Positions 32,244 through 40,605 are shown, counted from the stretch's first letter. The stretch is 57,954 bases of DNA from an uncultured Eggerthellaceae bacterium (GCA_947564425.1 CANOBU010000003.1:1-57954); one strand, 5' to 3'. The notes: generated by a model not told the origin, from the sequence alone. Translations and numbers: made by a program.

Positions 32244-32389
32244 GGCCTTCGGCAGCGGGGAAGCCCCTGCAGGCACGCGCCGCTCCGCTGCTCGCCTTCG
32301 GCTCGTGCGCTGCGCTGCTTCATGCTTTTGAATAAGATCTTTTTTGTGTTCAGACGGTGCCTGCAGGGGCTCCCCCGCAGCCGAAGGCC
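32244..32389. repeat. Long inverted repeat 1, with AT-rich loop
   Basis: Left arm 32244-32276 and right arm 32357-32389 are inverted copies, 31 of 33 positions matching, with the core GCGGGGAAGCCCC. The 80-base loop contains an AT-rich run (TTTTGAATAAGATCTTTTTT). It lies between two convergent genes, 14 bases before the lysozyme stop. It resembles the repeats at 35755-35869 and 42111-42221. Confidence 0.75.
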
Positions 32390-32402
32390 GAGGGAGCTTC
32401 TC

Positions 32403-33395
32403 TTATCCCTGCGGTTCGTCTAGGACGCCGCGCAGGTCCAGGTTCATATCCACGAAGCCGTCGATACCGCTTACCTGGCCGGCGTTGGAGTACTGCCACA
32501 GCACGATGTCGATCTTATGGGAGGGCAGGGGCGCATCGTATTCCGCCCACCATATCTCCTTGTCCTCCAAGCTTGAGCGATTGTAGCGGCTGAGGTCGTG
32601 GGCGTTGCCGTACACGATGGCTTCGTAGCCGGCATCTTCGATGCGTTGGCAGAAGGCGTTCATGATCTCTGTCATGGCCGCGTTGTCCAGCCCGGTGGTC
32701 CGCGACTGCGCCAGGTCGAGCACCTTCTCCTCCGAGTCGAAGGCGATGGGGTATTCCAGCGGTGTGCCGTTCAGGTATTCCAACACGAAATCGGCTTCCT
32801 CGACGGCTTCGGCGGGGGTGCTCGCCTGCGAGAAGAAGTACACGCCGCAATCGATGCCGGCATTGCGGGCGCCGTCCAGGTTGGCCCAGTAGTATTCGTC
32901 GAGGTACAGGTCGCCGGCGGTGGCGCCCCGGTAGCCCAGGCGCACCATGGCGAAATCGATGCCGTCGGCGGCCACCGCATCCCAATCGATGGCATGCTGG
33001 TTCTCGGAGACGTCGATGCCGATGCGCGAGCGCTCCTCGCCGTCGACGATATAGCGGTAGCGGCCGCCCTCGCGGTCCAGCTTGGACCAGTCGTAGGGCG
33101 AGACATAGGTGCTCTCGCGCAGCAGGTCGCCGTTGGCTCCCTGCAGGATCAGCGGCGCGGCGATGACGATGCTCACGGCCGCGATGAGGGCCACGGCCGC
33201 AACGCCCAGTATGTATTTGAGGTTTGCCATGATGAAAGCTCCGGTGCCCTGCCGCCCCGTGCGCGGGGCGGGTGTCGGCGGAATGGGCTGCGGCGGCTCG
33301 CCGGGCGTCTTCGCCGCATTGCGGGCCTTCAACAGCGCCGCCGCCTGCGCTGCTTGGGCTTCGAGGGGGTTTCGCCCCTGGTCTGGTTCGGTCAC
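32403..33395 (-). CDS. Membrane-anchored GH25 lysozyme (muramidase)
   Basis: A 330-residue protein. A cytoplasmic Pro/Ala-rich head (residues 1-50) is followed by one hydrophobic helix (about 56-80) that places the rest outside. The remaining domain is a glycoside hydrolase family 25 fold: IGIDVSENQHAIDW supplies the first acidic residues, then FAMVRLGYRG, FFSQA, and AFDSEE and WWAEYD complete the pattern. It cleaves the beta-1,4 bonds between N-acetylmuramic acid and N-acetylglucosamine in peptidoglycan. The open frame extends upstream, but GTG 33395 behind GAAAGGG is the likely start. The gene ends beside inverted repeat 1 and diverges from queF. Confidence 0.85.
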   Translation of the reverse strand: MTEPDQGRNPLEAQAAQAAALLKARNAAKTPGEPPQPIPPTPAPRTGRQGTGAFIMANLKYILGVAAVALIAAVSIVIAAPLILQGANGDLLRESTYVSPYDWSKLDREGGRYRYIVDGEERSRIGIDVSENQHAIDWDAVAADGIDFAMVRLGYRGATAGDLYLDEYYWANLDGARNAGIDCGVYFFSQASTPAEAVEEADFVLEYLNGTPLEYPIAFDSEEKVLDLAQSRTTGLDNAAMTEIMNAFCQRIEDAGYEAIVYGNAHDLSRYNRSSLEDKEIWWAEYDAPLPSHKIDIVLWQYSNAGQVSGIDGFVDMNLDLRGVLDEPQG

Positions 33396-33413
33396 ATATG
33401 CCCTTTCGGTCGT

Positions 33414-33507
33414 CGGCCCTATGATACCCCAGGTCGAGCGGCGGGAAGGCATCCGGCACAAAGACAGGACAACTCCGGTTTCCGTCCTGTGATACCCTAG
33501 GGATGCC
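33414..33507. promoter_or_regulatory. Nested dyad and direct repeats between lysozyme gene and queF
   Basis: Two near-identical 20-base segments, 33414-33433 and 33482-33501 (core TGATACCC, 16 of 20 positions shared), lie in direct orientation. Around the second is a nested hairpin: GGCATCC (33448-33454) with GGATGCC (33501-33507) outside, and ACAGGAC (33464-33470) with GTCCTGT (33484-33490) inside. On the minus strand the repeats read CTAGGGTATCACAGG and CTGGGGTATCATAGG, so each could be a -10 element for the lysozyme gene. It is not a preQ1 riboswitch. Confidence 0.45.
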
Positions 33508-33573
33508 ATGCCGGCGCGCGGCCGGCGCGGAAAGACGACGGATGATACGACCTCTGTTATGCGAGGAGGCCCC

Positions 33574-34035
33574 ATGGCCAACCATGAGAACCTGACGATC
33601 CTGGGGAGCAAGGCGGATATCCCGACCGATTATGCCCCCCAGGTGCTGGAGGCGTTCCAGAACGCCCATCCGCAGCGCGACTACTTCGTCACCCTGCGCT
33701 GCCCGGAATTCACCACGCTGTGCCCCATCACCGGCCAGCCCGATTTCGGCACCCTGCTCATCAACTATATCCCCGACCGGCTGCTGGTCGAGAGCAAGTC
33801 GCTGAAGCTGTACCTGTTCGGTTTCCGCAACCACGGGGATTTCCATGAGGATGTGACCAACGTGGTGATGCAGGACCTCGTGGATTTGATGCAGCCGAAA
33901 TACATCGAGGTGAAGGGCCTCTTCGTGCCTCGGGGCGGTATCGCCATCCACCCCTTCGCCAACTGGGCGGCTCCCCAGGGCCCCTATGGCCAGATGGCCC
34001 GGCAGCGGCTGTTTGAGCAGCTGGACCTCTCCTAG
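33574..34035 (+). CDS. queF: NADPH-dependent 7-cyano-7-deazaguanine reductase
   Basis: A 153-residue enzyme of the short, YkvM-like QueF class. It reduces preQ0 to preQ1, the last free-base step on the way to queuosine in tRNA. The active-site cysteine is C50 in TTLCPITGQPDF, with the acidic partner D57 and the family residues VESKSLKLYLFGFRNHGDFHED (E92 being the substrate ligand). It begins at ATG 33574 after GAGGAGG; longer in-frame starts encode no family sequence. Other queuosine genes are not in the window. A 61-base gap separates it from purC on the same strand. Confidence 0.94.
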   Translation: MANHENLTILGSKADIPTDYAPQVLEAFQNAHPQRDYFVTLRCPEFTTLCPITGQPDFGTLLINYIPDRLLVESKSLKLYLFGFRNHGDFHEDVTNVVMQDLVDLMQPKYIEVKGLFVPRGGIAIHPFANWAAPQGPYGQMARQRLFEQLDLS

Positions 34036-34143
34036 GCCGCACCCGCCCGCCGCGCCCCCCCTTTTTGCAGGAATCGGGGAAACCGGGCCCAAGGCCGCGG
34101 TTTGCTGTCATAATGGATGGGTTGGAAAGATGAAAGGCTGTCC

Positions 34144-35016
34144 ATGAACCCTATAACCATAGCCCCCGATGCCCAGGGGAAGGTGCGCGACCTCTACGAT
34201 CTGGGCGACAGGCTGCTGCTTGTGGCCACCGACCGCATATCGGCCTTCGATTACATCTTGGAAGACGAGATCCCCGCCAAGGGCATCGTGCTCACCCAGC
34301 TGTCGTGCTTCTGGTTCGAGCTGCTCGACGGCGTGGTGCAGAACCACCTGATATCCTCCGATGTCGCCGACCTGCCGGAGCAGTTCAAGCCCTTCAGCGA
34401 CTATCTGCGCGGCCGCTTCATGCTGGTGAGGAAAGCCGATATGTTCCCGGTGGAGTGCATCGTGCGCGGATACCTGGCCGGCAGCGGCCTGAAGGAATAC
34501 CGACGCGAGGGCACCGTGTGCGGCATCCAGCTGCCGGAGGGGCTGCAGAATTCCTCGCAGCTGCCCGAGCCCATCTTCACGCCGTCCACCAAAGCCGAGA
34601 TAGGCGGCCATGACGAGAACATCAGCTTCGACCGCTGCGCCCAGCTGGTGGGCCAGCGCGATGCCGAGGCGCTGCGGGACCTCTCGCTGAAGGTGTATGC
34701 CACCGCCCGCGACCACGCTGCCGACCGCGGCATCATCATAGCCGATACCAAGTTCGAATTCGGCCGCCTGGGCGACGACATCATCCTCGCCGACGAGGTG
34801 CTCACCCCCGATTCCTCGCGTTTCTGGCCCGGCGACCAATACGAGCCCGGCCGCGACCAGGCCAGCTTCGACAAGCAGTTCGTGCGCGATTGGCTGACGG
34901 CCCATTGGGACAAGCAGGGAACCCCGCCGCATCTGCCCCCCGATGTCATACAGAAGACCAGCCAGAAGTACATCCAGGCCTACGAGAAGATCACCGGCCG
35001 TCCCTTCGAGTTTTAG
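34144..35016 (+). CDS. purC: SAICAR synthase
   Basis: A 290-residue phosphoribosylaminoimidazole-succinocarboxamide synthase. GKVRDLYDLGDRLLLVATDRISAFDYIL is the typical ATP-binding start; VECIVRGYLAGSGLKEY and IADTKFEFG are family motifs. It joins aspartate to CAIR in the purine pathway. The ATG at 34144 follows AAAGG. An in-frame ATG at 34117 adds nine non-homologous residues and sits inside the promoter-like CATAAT. It is one of two purine genes in the window, the other being purB at 16-17 kb. Confidence 0.95.
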   Translation: MNPITIAPDAQGKVRDLYDLGDRLLLVATDRISAFDYILEDEIPAKGIVLTQLSCFWFELLDGVVQNHLISSDVADLPEQFKPFSDYLRGRFMLVRKADMFPVECIVRGYLAGSGLKEYRREGTVCGIQLPEGLQNSSQLPEPIFTPSTKAEIGGHDENISFDRCAQLVGQRDAEALRDLSLKVYATARDHAADRGIIIADTKFEFGRLGDDIILADEVLTPDSSRFWPGDQYEPGRDQASFDKQFVRDWLTAHWDKQGTPPHLPPDVIQKTSQKYIQAYEKITGRPFEF

Positions 35017-35025
35017 GAACGCATC

Positions 35026-35745
35026 ATGTCCCAGCGCAATCCCCTGAACGACCGCTACCAGAACGACAACCGCGGCAAGACCCGCAAGAGCTCGGCCTCG
35101 GCGAAACCCAAGGCCGACCGCGCCGCCACCCTGCGCGACCCGGCTCCCAAGTCGAAGAAGCAGAAGAAGCAGGAGCGCCGCCAGCGCGAGCAGGAGGCCC
35201 AGCGCAAGACCGAGGCCATCGGCGTGCGCTTCGAAGACACCCCCGGCTACAAGCGCCTGCGCCGCTATTGGTGGGTGTGCCTGATCTGCGCCATAGCCGT
35301 GACCGCCGCATCGGTGTTCATCAATGCCCAGAGCAGCACCTTCTTCGGGGAGAACCCCGACGGCCGCTTCCTGGGGCTCTTCGACCGCAATGCCACCGGC
35401 GTGGCGAGCACCGTGTTCATGGTGAGCGCCTACGTGTTCATAATCGCGGCGTTCTGGCTGGACCTGGGCAAGATTCGCAAGGAGCGCAAGATATACAACG
35501 CATCGGTGGTCAACGACAACTCCAAGGCCGCCCGCAAGCAGCAGAAGAAGGCCCTGGCCGAGCAGCGCGCGCTGGAGAAGGAGGCCGCCGAGAAGTACGA
35601 GCAGGCCAAAGCCGAGGAGGCTGCGAAGAAGCAGGAGCGCCGCGGGCCCCTTGCCTGGCTGCGCCGCGGGAAATCCGAGGCTGCCGAGGCCAAGGAGCAG
35701 CTGGCCGAGAAGGCCGAGGCCGAGAAGGAGCGGCTGGGGAAGTAG
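35026..35745 (+). CDS. Lysine-rich two-helix membrane protein with coiled coils
   Basis: A 239-residue protein that I do not recognise. Residues 1-78 are very basic (KSKKQKKQERRQREQEAQRK), then a transmembrane helix at about 84-105 (WVCLICAIAVTAASVFINAQ) and a second at about 128-150 (ASTVFMVSAYVFIIAAFWLDL). Residues 155-239 are a Lys/Glu/Ala-rich coiled coil (EKEAAEKYEQAKAEEAAKK and AEAKEQLAEKAEAEKERL). Both charged ends should be cytoplasmic. It might interact with nucleic acid or ribosomes through the basic head, which is speculation. It follows purC after ten bases and is probably co-transcribed. Inverted repeat 2 follows. Confidence 0.6.
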   Translation: MSQRNPLNDRYQNDNRGKTRKSSASAKPKADRAATLRDPAPKSKKQKKQERRQREQEAQRKTEAIGVRFEDTPGYKRLRRYWWVCLICAIAVTAASVFINAQSSTFFGENPDGRFLGLFDRNATGVASTVFMVSAYVFIIAAFWLDLGKIRKERKIYNASVVNDNSKAARKQQKKALAEQRALEKEAAEKYEQAKAEEAAKKQERRGPLAWLRRGKSEAAEAKEQLAEKAEAEKERLGK

Positions 35746-35754
35746 GGGCTGTCC

Positions 35755-35869
35755 GCCGGCGGGGGAGCAACCCCCTCGGCCTACGGCGTCCTCGGCGGCA
35801 GGGCTTTTGCCCCAATGCGCGGTTTCGGCCGCCTGCGGAAGCGGCCGAGGGGGTTGCTCCCCCGCCGGC
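35755..35869. repeat. Long inverted repeat 2, perfect arms
   Basis: Left arm 35755-35781 and right arm 35843-35869 match at all 27 positions in inverted orientation, with the core GCGGGGGAGCAACCCCCTCG. The loop is 61 bases. It lies between the coiled-coil membrane protein gene and the FAD-protein gene on the same strand, and could stop or attenuate transcription. Confidence 0.8.
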
Positions 35870-35939
35870 TGCCGCTTTGGCGCTTGCTGGGAAGCGGCCG
35901 CAGGTGCTGCACCCCGTCGGCTGCTTTTTTGGGGCTTGC

Positions 35940-35945
35940 TATAAT
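35940..35945 (+). promoter_or_regulatory. -10 element overlapping the start of the FAD-protein gene
   Basis: TATAAT at 35940-35945 is followed by ATG 35953 with a gap of seven bases. Transcription from it would start at about 35952, so the message would be leaderless. The -35 region is weak (TCGGCT). No ribosome site precedes ATG 35953. Confidence 0.45.
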
Positions 35946-35952
35946 GGCGGGT

Positions 35953-37236
35953 ATGGAATCTCAGGGGAAAACGCTTGCTGTCGTGGGCGGGGGGGCTGCC
36001 GGGTTGGCGGCTGCCATCGCTGCGGGCGATTTCGCCCAAAAGCGGGGGTTTTCCCTGGATATAGCCGTCTACGAGCGCGATGACCGCGTGGGGCGCTCCA
36101 TCCTTGCCACCGGCAACGGGCGGTGCAACTTCTCGAATGCCTGCATCGATGCAGAGCGCTATCGCAACGGCGATTTCGTGGCCGAGGCCCTGGGGGCCCT
36201 GGAGCGGCTGAGTGCCGGCCACGGCTCCGGCGAGCCGGGCAACGATCCCGTGCACGGGTTCTTCCGCAGCCTGGGGCTGGTGTGGCGCGAAGAGGCCGAC
36301 GGGCGCCAGTACCCCCTGGCCAACAAGGCCTCGGCAGTGCTGGATGTGCTGCGGGCCGGCGCTGCCGGCCGCGGCGTGCGCGAGGTATGCGATAGCGACG
36401 TGGCGGCCATCGACCCCCCGCGCAAGCCGCAGGCCCCCTTCACCCTGCGCATGGTCAACGGCGTGCTGAAGCGGGCCGATGCCGTGGTGATCGCCTGCGG
36501 CGGCCGCACCCTCTCGGCGCTGGATGCCGCGGGTGTGCCCCGTACGGCTGCGAAGCCCGTCCTGGGGCCCCTGTCCGTCTGCGAGCGCGACCGCGTGGTA
36601 ACCCGCGAGCTCGACAACATACGCGTGCGGGCCCGGGTGTCGCTGCTGCGGGGCGATGACCCGTGCCCCGTGGCGGCCGAGGACGGCGAGCTGATGTTCC
36701 GCAAGTACGGTTTGTCGGGCATATGCATCTTCGACCTGTCGCGCTTCGCCCTTCCCGGCGATCGAGTGGCGGTGAACTTCCTGGGCGGCCGGACCTCCGG
36801 CGAGGCTGCTGCGGATCTGGAATCGCGCTATGGGCGCCTCTCGCAGCGCTTCGGCCGGCTGACCTACGGCGACCTGCTGCGGGGCCTGCTGCTGCCCCGG
36901 GTGGCCGAGGCCGTGGTGAAGAGCCGCTTCATCAACCCCTACAACCATGTGGAATCCGGGGACCTGCCGGCTTTGGCCGAGCTTCTGACGGGCTTCGGCC
37001 TGGAGGTGGAGGGCATAGCCGATCCGGGCCTGTGCCAGGTGCGCCGGGGCGGCCTGGCGGTGGATGCCCTGGATTCCCGCACCCTGCAGGTGCGGGATGC
37101 CGCAGGCCTGTTCGCCGCCGGCGAGGCCCTGGATGTGGACGGCCCCTGCGGCGGCTACAACCTGCACTGGGCTTGGGCCAGCGGCCTTCTGGCCGGGGCC
37201 TGCGCCGCTGCCGGGCTGGCCGATGGCGACCGATAA
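35953..37236 (+). CDS. FAD-dependent oxidoreductase, HI0933/BaiN family
   Basis: A 427-residue flavoprotein. The dinucleotide-binding fold appears at residues 8-16 (VVGGGAAGLAAAIAAGD), then GRSILATGNGRCNFSN, the family motif of HI0933-like proteins, and NKASAVLDVL. The C-terminal half has GRTSGEAAADLES and the closing GEALDVDGPCGGYNLHWAWASG, which re-binds the flavin. BaiN reduces bile-acid intermediates in gut clostridia, but most HI0933 relatives have unknown substrates, so activity is not assigned. The stop lies nine bases before the next FAD gene, so the two are co-transcribed. ATG 35944 is in frame and gives three more residues. Confidence 0.85.
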   Translation: MESQGKTLAVVGGGAAGLAAAIAAGDFAQKRGFSLDIAVYERDDRVGRSILATGNGRCNFSNACIDAERYRNGDFVAEALGALERLSAGHGSGEPGNDPVHGFFRSLGLVWREEADGRQYPLANKASAVLDVLRAGAAGRGVREVCDSDVAAIDPPRKPQAPFTLRMVNGVLKRADAVVIACGGRTLSALDAAGVPRTAAKPVLGPLSVCERDRVVTRELDNIRVRARVSLLRGDDPCPVAAEDGELMFRKYGLSGICIFDLSRFALPGDRVAVNFLGGRTSGEAAADLESRYGRLSQRFGRLTYGDLLRGLLLPRVAEAVVKSRFINPYNHVESGDLPALAELLTGFGLEVEGIADPGLCQVRRGGLAVDALDSRTLQVRDAAGLFAAGEALDVDGPCGGYNLHWAWASGLLAGACAAAGLADGDR

Positions 37237-37245
37237 GGAGCCCCT

Positions 37246-39033
37246 ATGCTTGAAGTGAGCGGCGTGCCCCTGCCCCTCGATGCGGGGCTTCCCGGAAACG
37301 GGCACCTCATCGTCCGGGCTGCGGCCCGGGCCCTGGGGGTCGACGATGCGGCCATAGGCGAGGTGCGCCTGCTGCGGCGCAGCGTGGATGCCCGCAAGGG
37401 GGGCGCCCGCTTCATCGCCACGCTGGCCGTGGACGTGGATGCCCCCGGCGATCCGGCCGCCTGCGTGAAGCCTGCGAAGGGGGTGTCGGTGCGCCCGCAC
37501 GAGCCCTACCGTCCGCTGGAGATCCCCCGAGTGCCGTTGGAAGAGGGCGCTCTTCGCCCGGTGGTGGTGGGCACGGGGCCGGCGGGGCTGTTCTGCGCCC
37601 TGTACCTGGCCCGGGCCGGTCTGCGCCCCATCGTGCTGGAGCGCGGCAGCGCCATCGACGGCCGCGTTGCCGCCGTGCGGGCCTTCGAGGAAGGCGCCCT
37701 GCTGGATACCGCGACCAACATACAGTTCGGCGAAGGGGGAGCGGGGACCTTCTCGGACGGCAAGCTGACCACCGGCACCAAAGGGCCCTATCCCCGCCAT
37801 ATACTGCAGTGGTTCGTCGAGGCCGGGGCCCCGGATGAGATCCTCTGGCAGGCGAAGCCCCACATAGGCACCGACCGCCTTATCCAGGTGGTGCGCAACC
37901 TGCGGGCCGCCATACAGGAGGCCGGCGGCACCGTGCTGTTCGACTGCCGCTTCTGCGATGCCTCGTTCGATGGCGGCGGCCATCTGGATGCCATAACCGT
38001 GAAGGGCGAGAAGCCGGGGGCCCTGGAAGCCCTGCTTGCGGAATTGCCCGAGGCGGCTTCGGCCGCCGATGGCGCCGAGGCCCGCATACCCTGCGATACC
38101 CTGGTGCTGGCCTGCGGGCATTCCGCCCGCGATACCTTCCGCATGCTGCAGCGCCACCGGCTGGCCATGGAGCCCAAGGCGTTCTCGGTGGGGGTGCGCA
38201 TCGAGCATCGCCAGGAGGCCATCGACCGGGCCCAGTACGGCAGGTCCGCCGGGCACCCCGCCCTGGGGCCGGCCGACTACAAGCTGGTGGTGCATCTGCC
38301 GGGCGGCCGCAGCGTGTACACGTTCTGCATGTGCCCCGGCGGCGAGGTGGTGGCTGCGGCCAGCGAGGAGTTCGGCGTGGTGGTGAACGGCATGAGCCGC
38401 TATGCCCGGGACGGCGCCAACGCCAATGCCGCCCTGCTGGTCAGCGTTACCCCCGATGACTTCAAGAGCTCCGACCCCTTGGCGGGCACGGTATTCCAGC
38501 GGCGCCTGGAGCAGGCGGCCTACGGCGAGGCCTGCGAGATGGGCGGCGAGCCCTGGCAGGCCCCCGTGCAGACGGTGGGCGATTTCCTGTCCGAACGGGC
38601 CGGCAACCCCTCCGCCACGGTGACCCCCAGCTATCGGCGGGGCGTGGTGTGGTGCGACCTGCGCGAGGTGCTGCCCCCCTTCGCCTGCGATGCCCTGCAG
38701 GAGGCGCTGCCCCTGCTGGACCGCAAGCTGAAGGGCTTCGCCGACCCCGATGCGGTCATGACCGGCGTGGAGACGCGCAGCTCCAGCCCCGTGCGCATCC
38801 TGCGGGACCAGGCGACCCTGCAGGCCTACACCGCCGCCCCGCGCAAGCGGGTGCGTCCCCGCGATGCGGCACGGGGCCACGGCGGGCCGCCCCCGGCAGG
38901 TCCCGAATGCAAGGATATCGGCATCTACCCCTGCGGCGAGGGAGCCGGCTATGCCGGGGGCATCATGAGCGCCGCCGCTGACGGGCTGCGGGTGGCCGCC
39001 GCCCTGGCCGCCGCCCGGGAGCAGCGGCTATGA
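37246..39033 (+). CDS. FAD-dependent dehydrogenase, YhiN/NAD(FAD)-utilising family
   Basis: A 595-residue flavoprotein of the NAD(FAD)-dependent dehydrogenase group. A roughly 95-residue N-terminal domain precedes the FAD-binding motif VVVGTGPAGLFCALYLARAG (about residues 105-124); ERGSAIDGR is the ribose-binding acid. NIQFGEGGAGTFSDGKL and the C-terminal CGEGAGYAGGIMSAAADGLR are diagnostic of the family. Its substrate is unknown. ACGCAAGG-like signals are weak; ATG 37246 follows AAGGAGCC. It ends overlapping the next gene by four bases (ATGA). Confidence 0.85.
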   Translation: MLEVSGVPLPLDAGLPGNGHLIVRAAARALGVDDAAIGEVRLLRRSVDARKGGARFIATLAVDVDAPGDPAACVKPAKGVSVRPHEPYRPLEIPRVPLEEGALRPVVVGTGPAGLFCALYLARAGLRPIVLERGSAIDGRVAAVRAFEEGALLDTATNIQFGEGGAGTFSDGKLTTGTKGPYPRHILQWFVEAGAPDEILWQAKPHIGTDRLIQVVRNLRAAIQEAGGTVLFDCRFCDASFDGGGHLDAITVKGEKPGALEALLAELPEAASAADGAEARIPCDTLVLACGHSARDTFRMLQRHRLAMEPKAFSVGVRIEHRQEAIDRAQYGRSAGHPALGPADYKLVVHLPGGRSVYTFCMCPGGEVVAAASEEFGVVVNGMSRYARDGANANAALLVSVTPDDFKSSDPLAGTVFQRRLEQAAYGEACEMGGEPWQAPVQTVGDFLSERAGNPSATVTPSYRRGVVWCDLREVLPPFACDALQEALPLLDRKLKGFADPDAVMTGVETRSSSPVRILRDQATLQAYTAAPRKRVRPRDAARGHGGPPPAGPECKDIGIYPCGEGAGYAGGIMSAAADGLRVAAALAAAREQRL

Positions 39034-39590
39034 GCGCCGCGGAAGAGCAGGCCGTGGTCGCGGCCCTCAGGGAGGGCCGCCCCGCCATTTTCCCCACCGA
39101 CACCGTGTACGGGCTGGGGGTGGCGGTCGATTTCGCCCCGGACCCCCTGGAGCTGTTCCGCCTGAAGGGCCGCGATGCCTCCAAGCCCGTGGCGTGGCTC
39201 ATCGCCGAGCCGGCGGACCTCTTCCGATTCGGCCGCGATGCGGGGCCCCAGGCGGCGCATCTGGCCGAAGAGGGATGGCCGGGGCCCCTGACCCTGGTGG
39301 TACGCGCCTCCGACGAGGTGCCGCCCGCCTACTGCAGCGCCCAGGGCACCATAGGGCTGCGGGTGCCGGCGAACCCCCTGGTGCAGCGGCTCATCGCCGC
39401 CGTGGGCTGCCCGCTGGCCGCCACATCGGCCAACCGCTCGGGCCAGGCGGCCCCCAGCCGCGCAGGCGACCTCGACCCTGTTCTGCTGGCCCAGGTGTCG
39501 GCCCTTCTACAAGACTGCGGGCCCGGGGCGGGGCGCCCCTCGGCAGTGATAGACTGTTCCCACGGCGATCCCATCCGGCTGCGCGATTGA
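39030..39590 (+). CDS. Sua5/YrdC/TsaC threonylcarbamoyl-AMP synthase
   Basis: A 186-residue YrdC-domain protein. FPTDTVYGLGVAVDF near residue 20, the KGRDASKP motif, WPGPLTLVV and GLRVPANP match the family. It combines threonine, bicarbonate and ATP into threonylcarbamoyl-AMP for the t6A modification at position 37 of ANN-decoding tRNAs. It is the short TsaC type, without the extra Sua5 domain. Start ATG 39030 overlaps the preceding stop (ATGA), so translation is coupled. The other t6A genes (tsaB, tsaD, tsaE) are not in the window. Confidence 0.9.
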   Translation: MSAAEEQAVVAALREGRPAIFPTDTVYGLGVAVDFAPDPLELFRLKGRDASKPVAWLIAEPADLFRFGRDAGPQAAHLAEEGWPGPLTLVVRASDEVPPAYCSAQGTIGLRVPANPLVQRLIAAVGCPLAATSANRSGQAAPSRAGDLDPVLLAQVSALLQDCGPGAGRPSAVIDCSHGDPIRLRD

Positions 39591-39628
39591 GGGCGGCCGG
39601 GCACCGCGCGGAGACGATAGGAGGCACC

Positions 39629-40597
39629 ATGGCCGACTCGATATTCACGGTTCCCATCGAATTCACCTCCCACGACGGCAGGACGCGCGTGAACGCCAAG
39701 CTGTGGACGAGCACCTCCTTCGGAAGCGAGGCCGCGAAGAGCATCGAGGCCCCCCGGGGGGTCATCCAGATAGTCCACGGCATGGCCGAGCATATCGAGC
39801 GCTACGACCATTTCGCCCGCTATCTGGTGGAGCAGGGCTTCGTGGTATGCGCCGAGGACCACATCGGCCACGGCCGCTCGGCGGCGGGCGAGGACGAGCT
39901 GGGCCACATGCCCCTGGCCGACGGCCTGGATATACTGGTGGGCGATGTGCACACCCTGCATTGCATGGTGCGCGCCCGCTTCCCCGAGGCCCCCTATGTC
40001 CTGTACGGCCATTCCATGGGCAGCCTCATCTCGCGGGTGTACATCACGCGCTACGGTACGGAGCTTTCGGCCTGCGTCCTGGCCGGTACGGCCCATGGGC
40101 CCATATTCATGTCGCGGGTGGGCGAGGTGCTGGCGCATCTCATCGCATCGGTGAAGGGCGACCGGTACCGCTCGAAGTTCCTCGATTCCGTGGGAGTGGG
40201 CTCCTACGGCAAGAAGATCCCGGATGCCCGCACCCCGCTCGATTGGCTCTCCAACGACCCGGCGGTGGTCGACGACTACATGGCCGACCCCCTGAGCGGC
40301 CAGATGTTCTCGGTAGGGGCCTACGGCACGCTGCTGGGCCTGGTCCATGCCGTCACCAGCCCCCAGTGGGCCCAGGCGGTGCCCAAGGACCTCCCCATAC
40401 TGTTCATAGCCGGCGACCAGGACCCGGTGGGGGATAGGGGCCGCGGCGTGCAGGCGGCTGCGAAGCTGCTGCAGGACGCCGGCGTGCACGATGTGCAGGT
40501 GCGCATCTATCCCGGCCTGCGCCACGAGCTGCATAACGAAGCCGAGCGCCTGGAGATATTCGGCTTCGTGGTGGAATGGATCGAATCGGTTATCTAG
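39629..40597 (+). CDS. Alpha/beta hydrolase, monoacylglycerol-lipase-like
   Basis: A 322-residue serine hydrolase. The nucleophile elbow is GHSMGS with S129; the oxyanion region is VHGMAEHIERYDHFARYL, characteristic of monoacylglycerol lipases and lysophospholipases (PldB-like). The acid is probably D271 (FIAGDQDPVGD) and the histidine is near H300 (GLRHELHNE). ATG 39629 follows GGAGG. It is followed eight bases after its stop by glpK, so a lipase releasing glycerol would sit next to the kinase that uses it; this link is inference from order. It lacks a signal peptide. Confidence 0.85.
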   Translation: MADSIFTVPIEFTSHDGRTRVNAKLWTSTSFGSEAAKSIEAPRGVIQIVHGMAEHIERYDHFARYLVEQGFVVCAEDHIGHGRSAAGEDELGHMPLADGLDILVGDVHTLHCMVRARFPEAPYVLYGHSMGSLISRVYITRYGTELSACVLAGTAHGPIFMSRVGEVLAHLIASVKGDRYRSKFLDSVGVGSYGKKIPDARTPLDWLSNDPAVVDDYMADPLSGQMFSVGAYGTLLGLVHAVTSPQWAQAVPKDLPILFIAGDQDPVGDRGRGVQAAAKLLQDAGVHDVQVRIYPGLRHELHNEAERLEIFGFVVEWIESVI

Positions 40598-40605
40598 GAG
40601 CTTCC

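Noticed and set aside
33448-33573. preQ1 riboswitch upstream of queF
   Set aside because: The region has stems but lacks the conserved preQ1 aptamer sequence (C-rich loop with A-rich tail), so I do not call it.
34108-38880. A very long open frame on the minus strand (about 1590 codons)
   Set aside because: It is antisense to purC, the coiled-coil protein and both FAD proteins. Its translation is low-complexity (His/Gly/Leu/Arg/Gln-rich) with no domain and no ribosome site. High-GC genes commonly produce such shadow frames.
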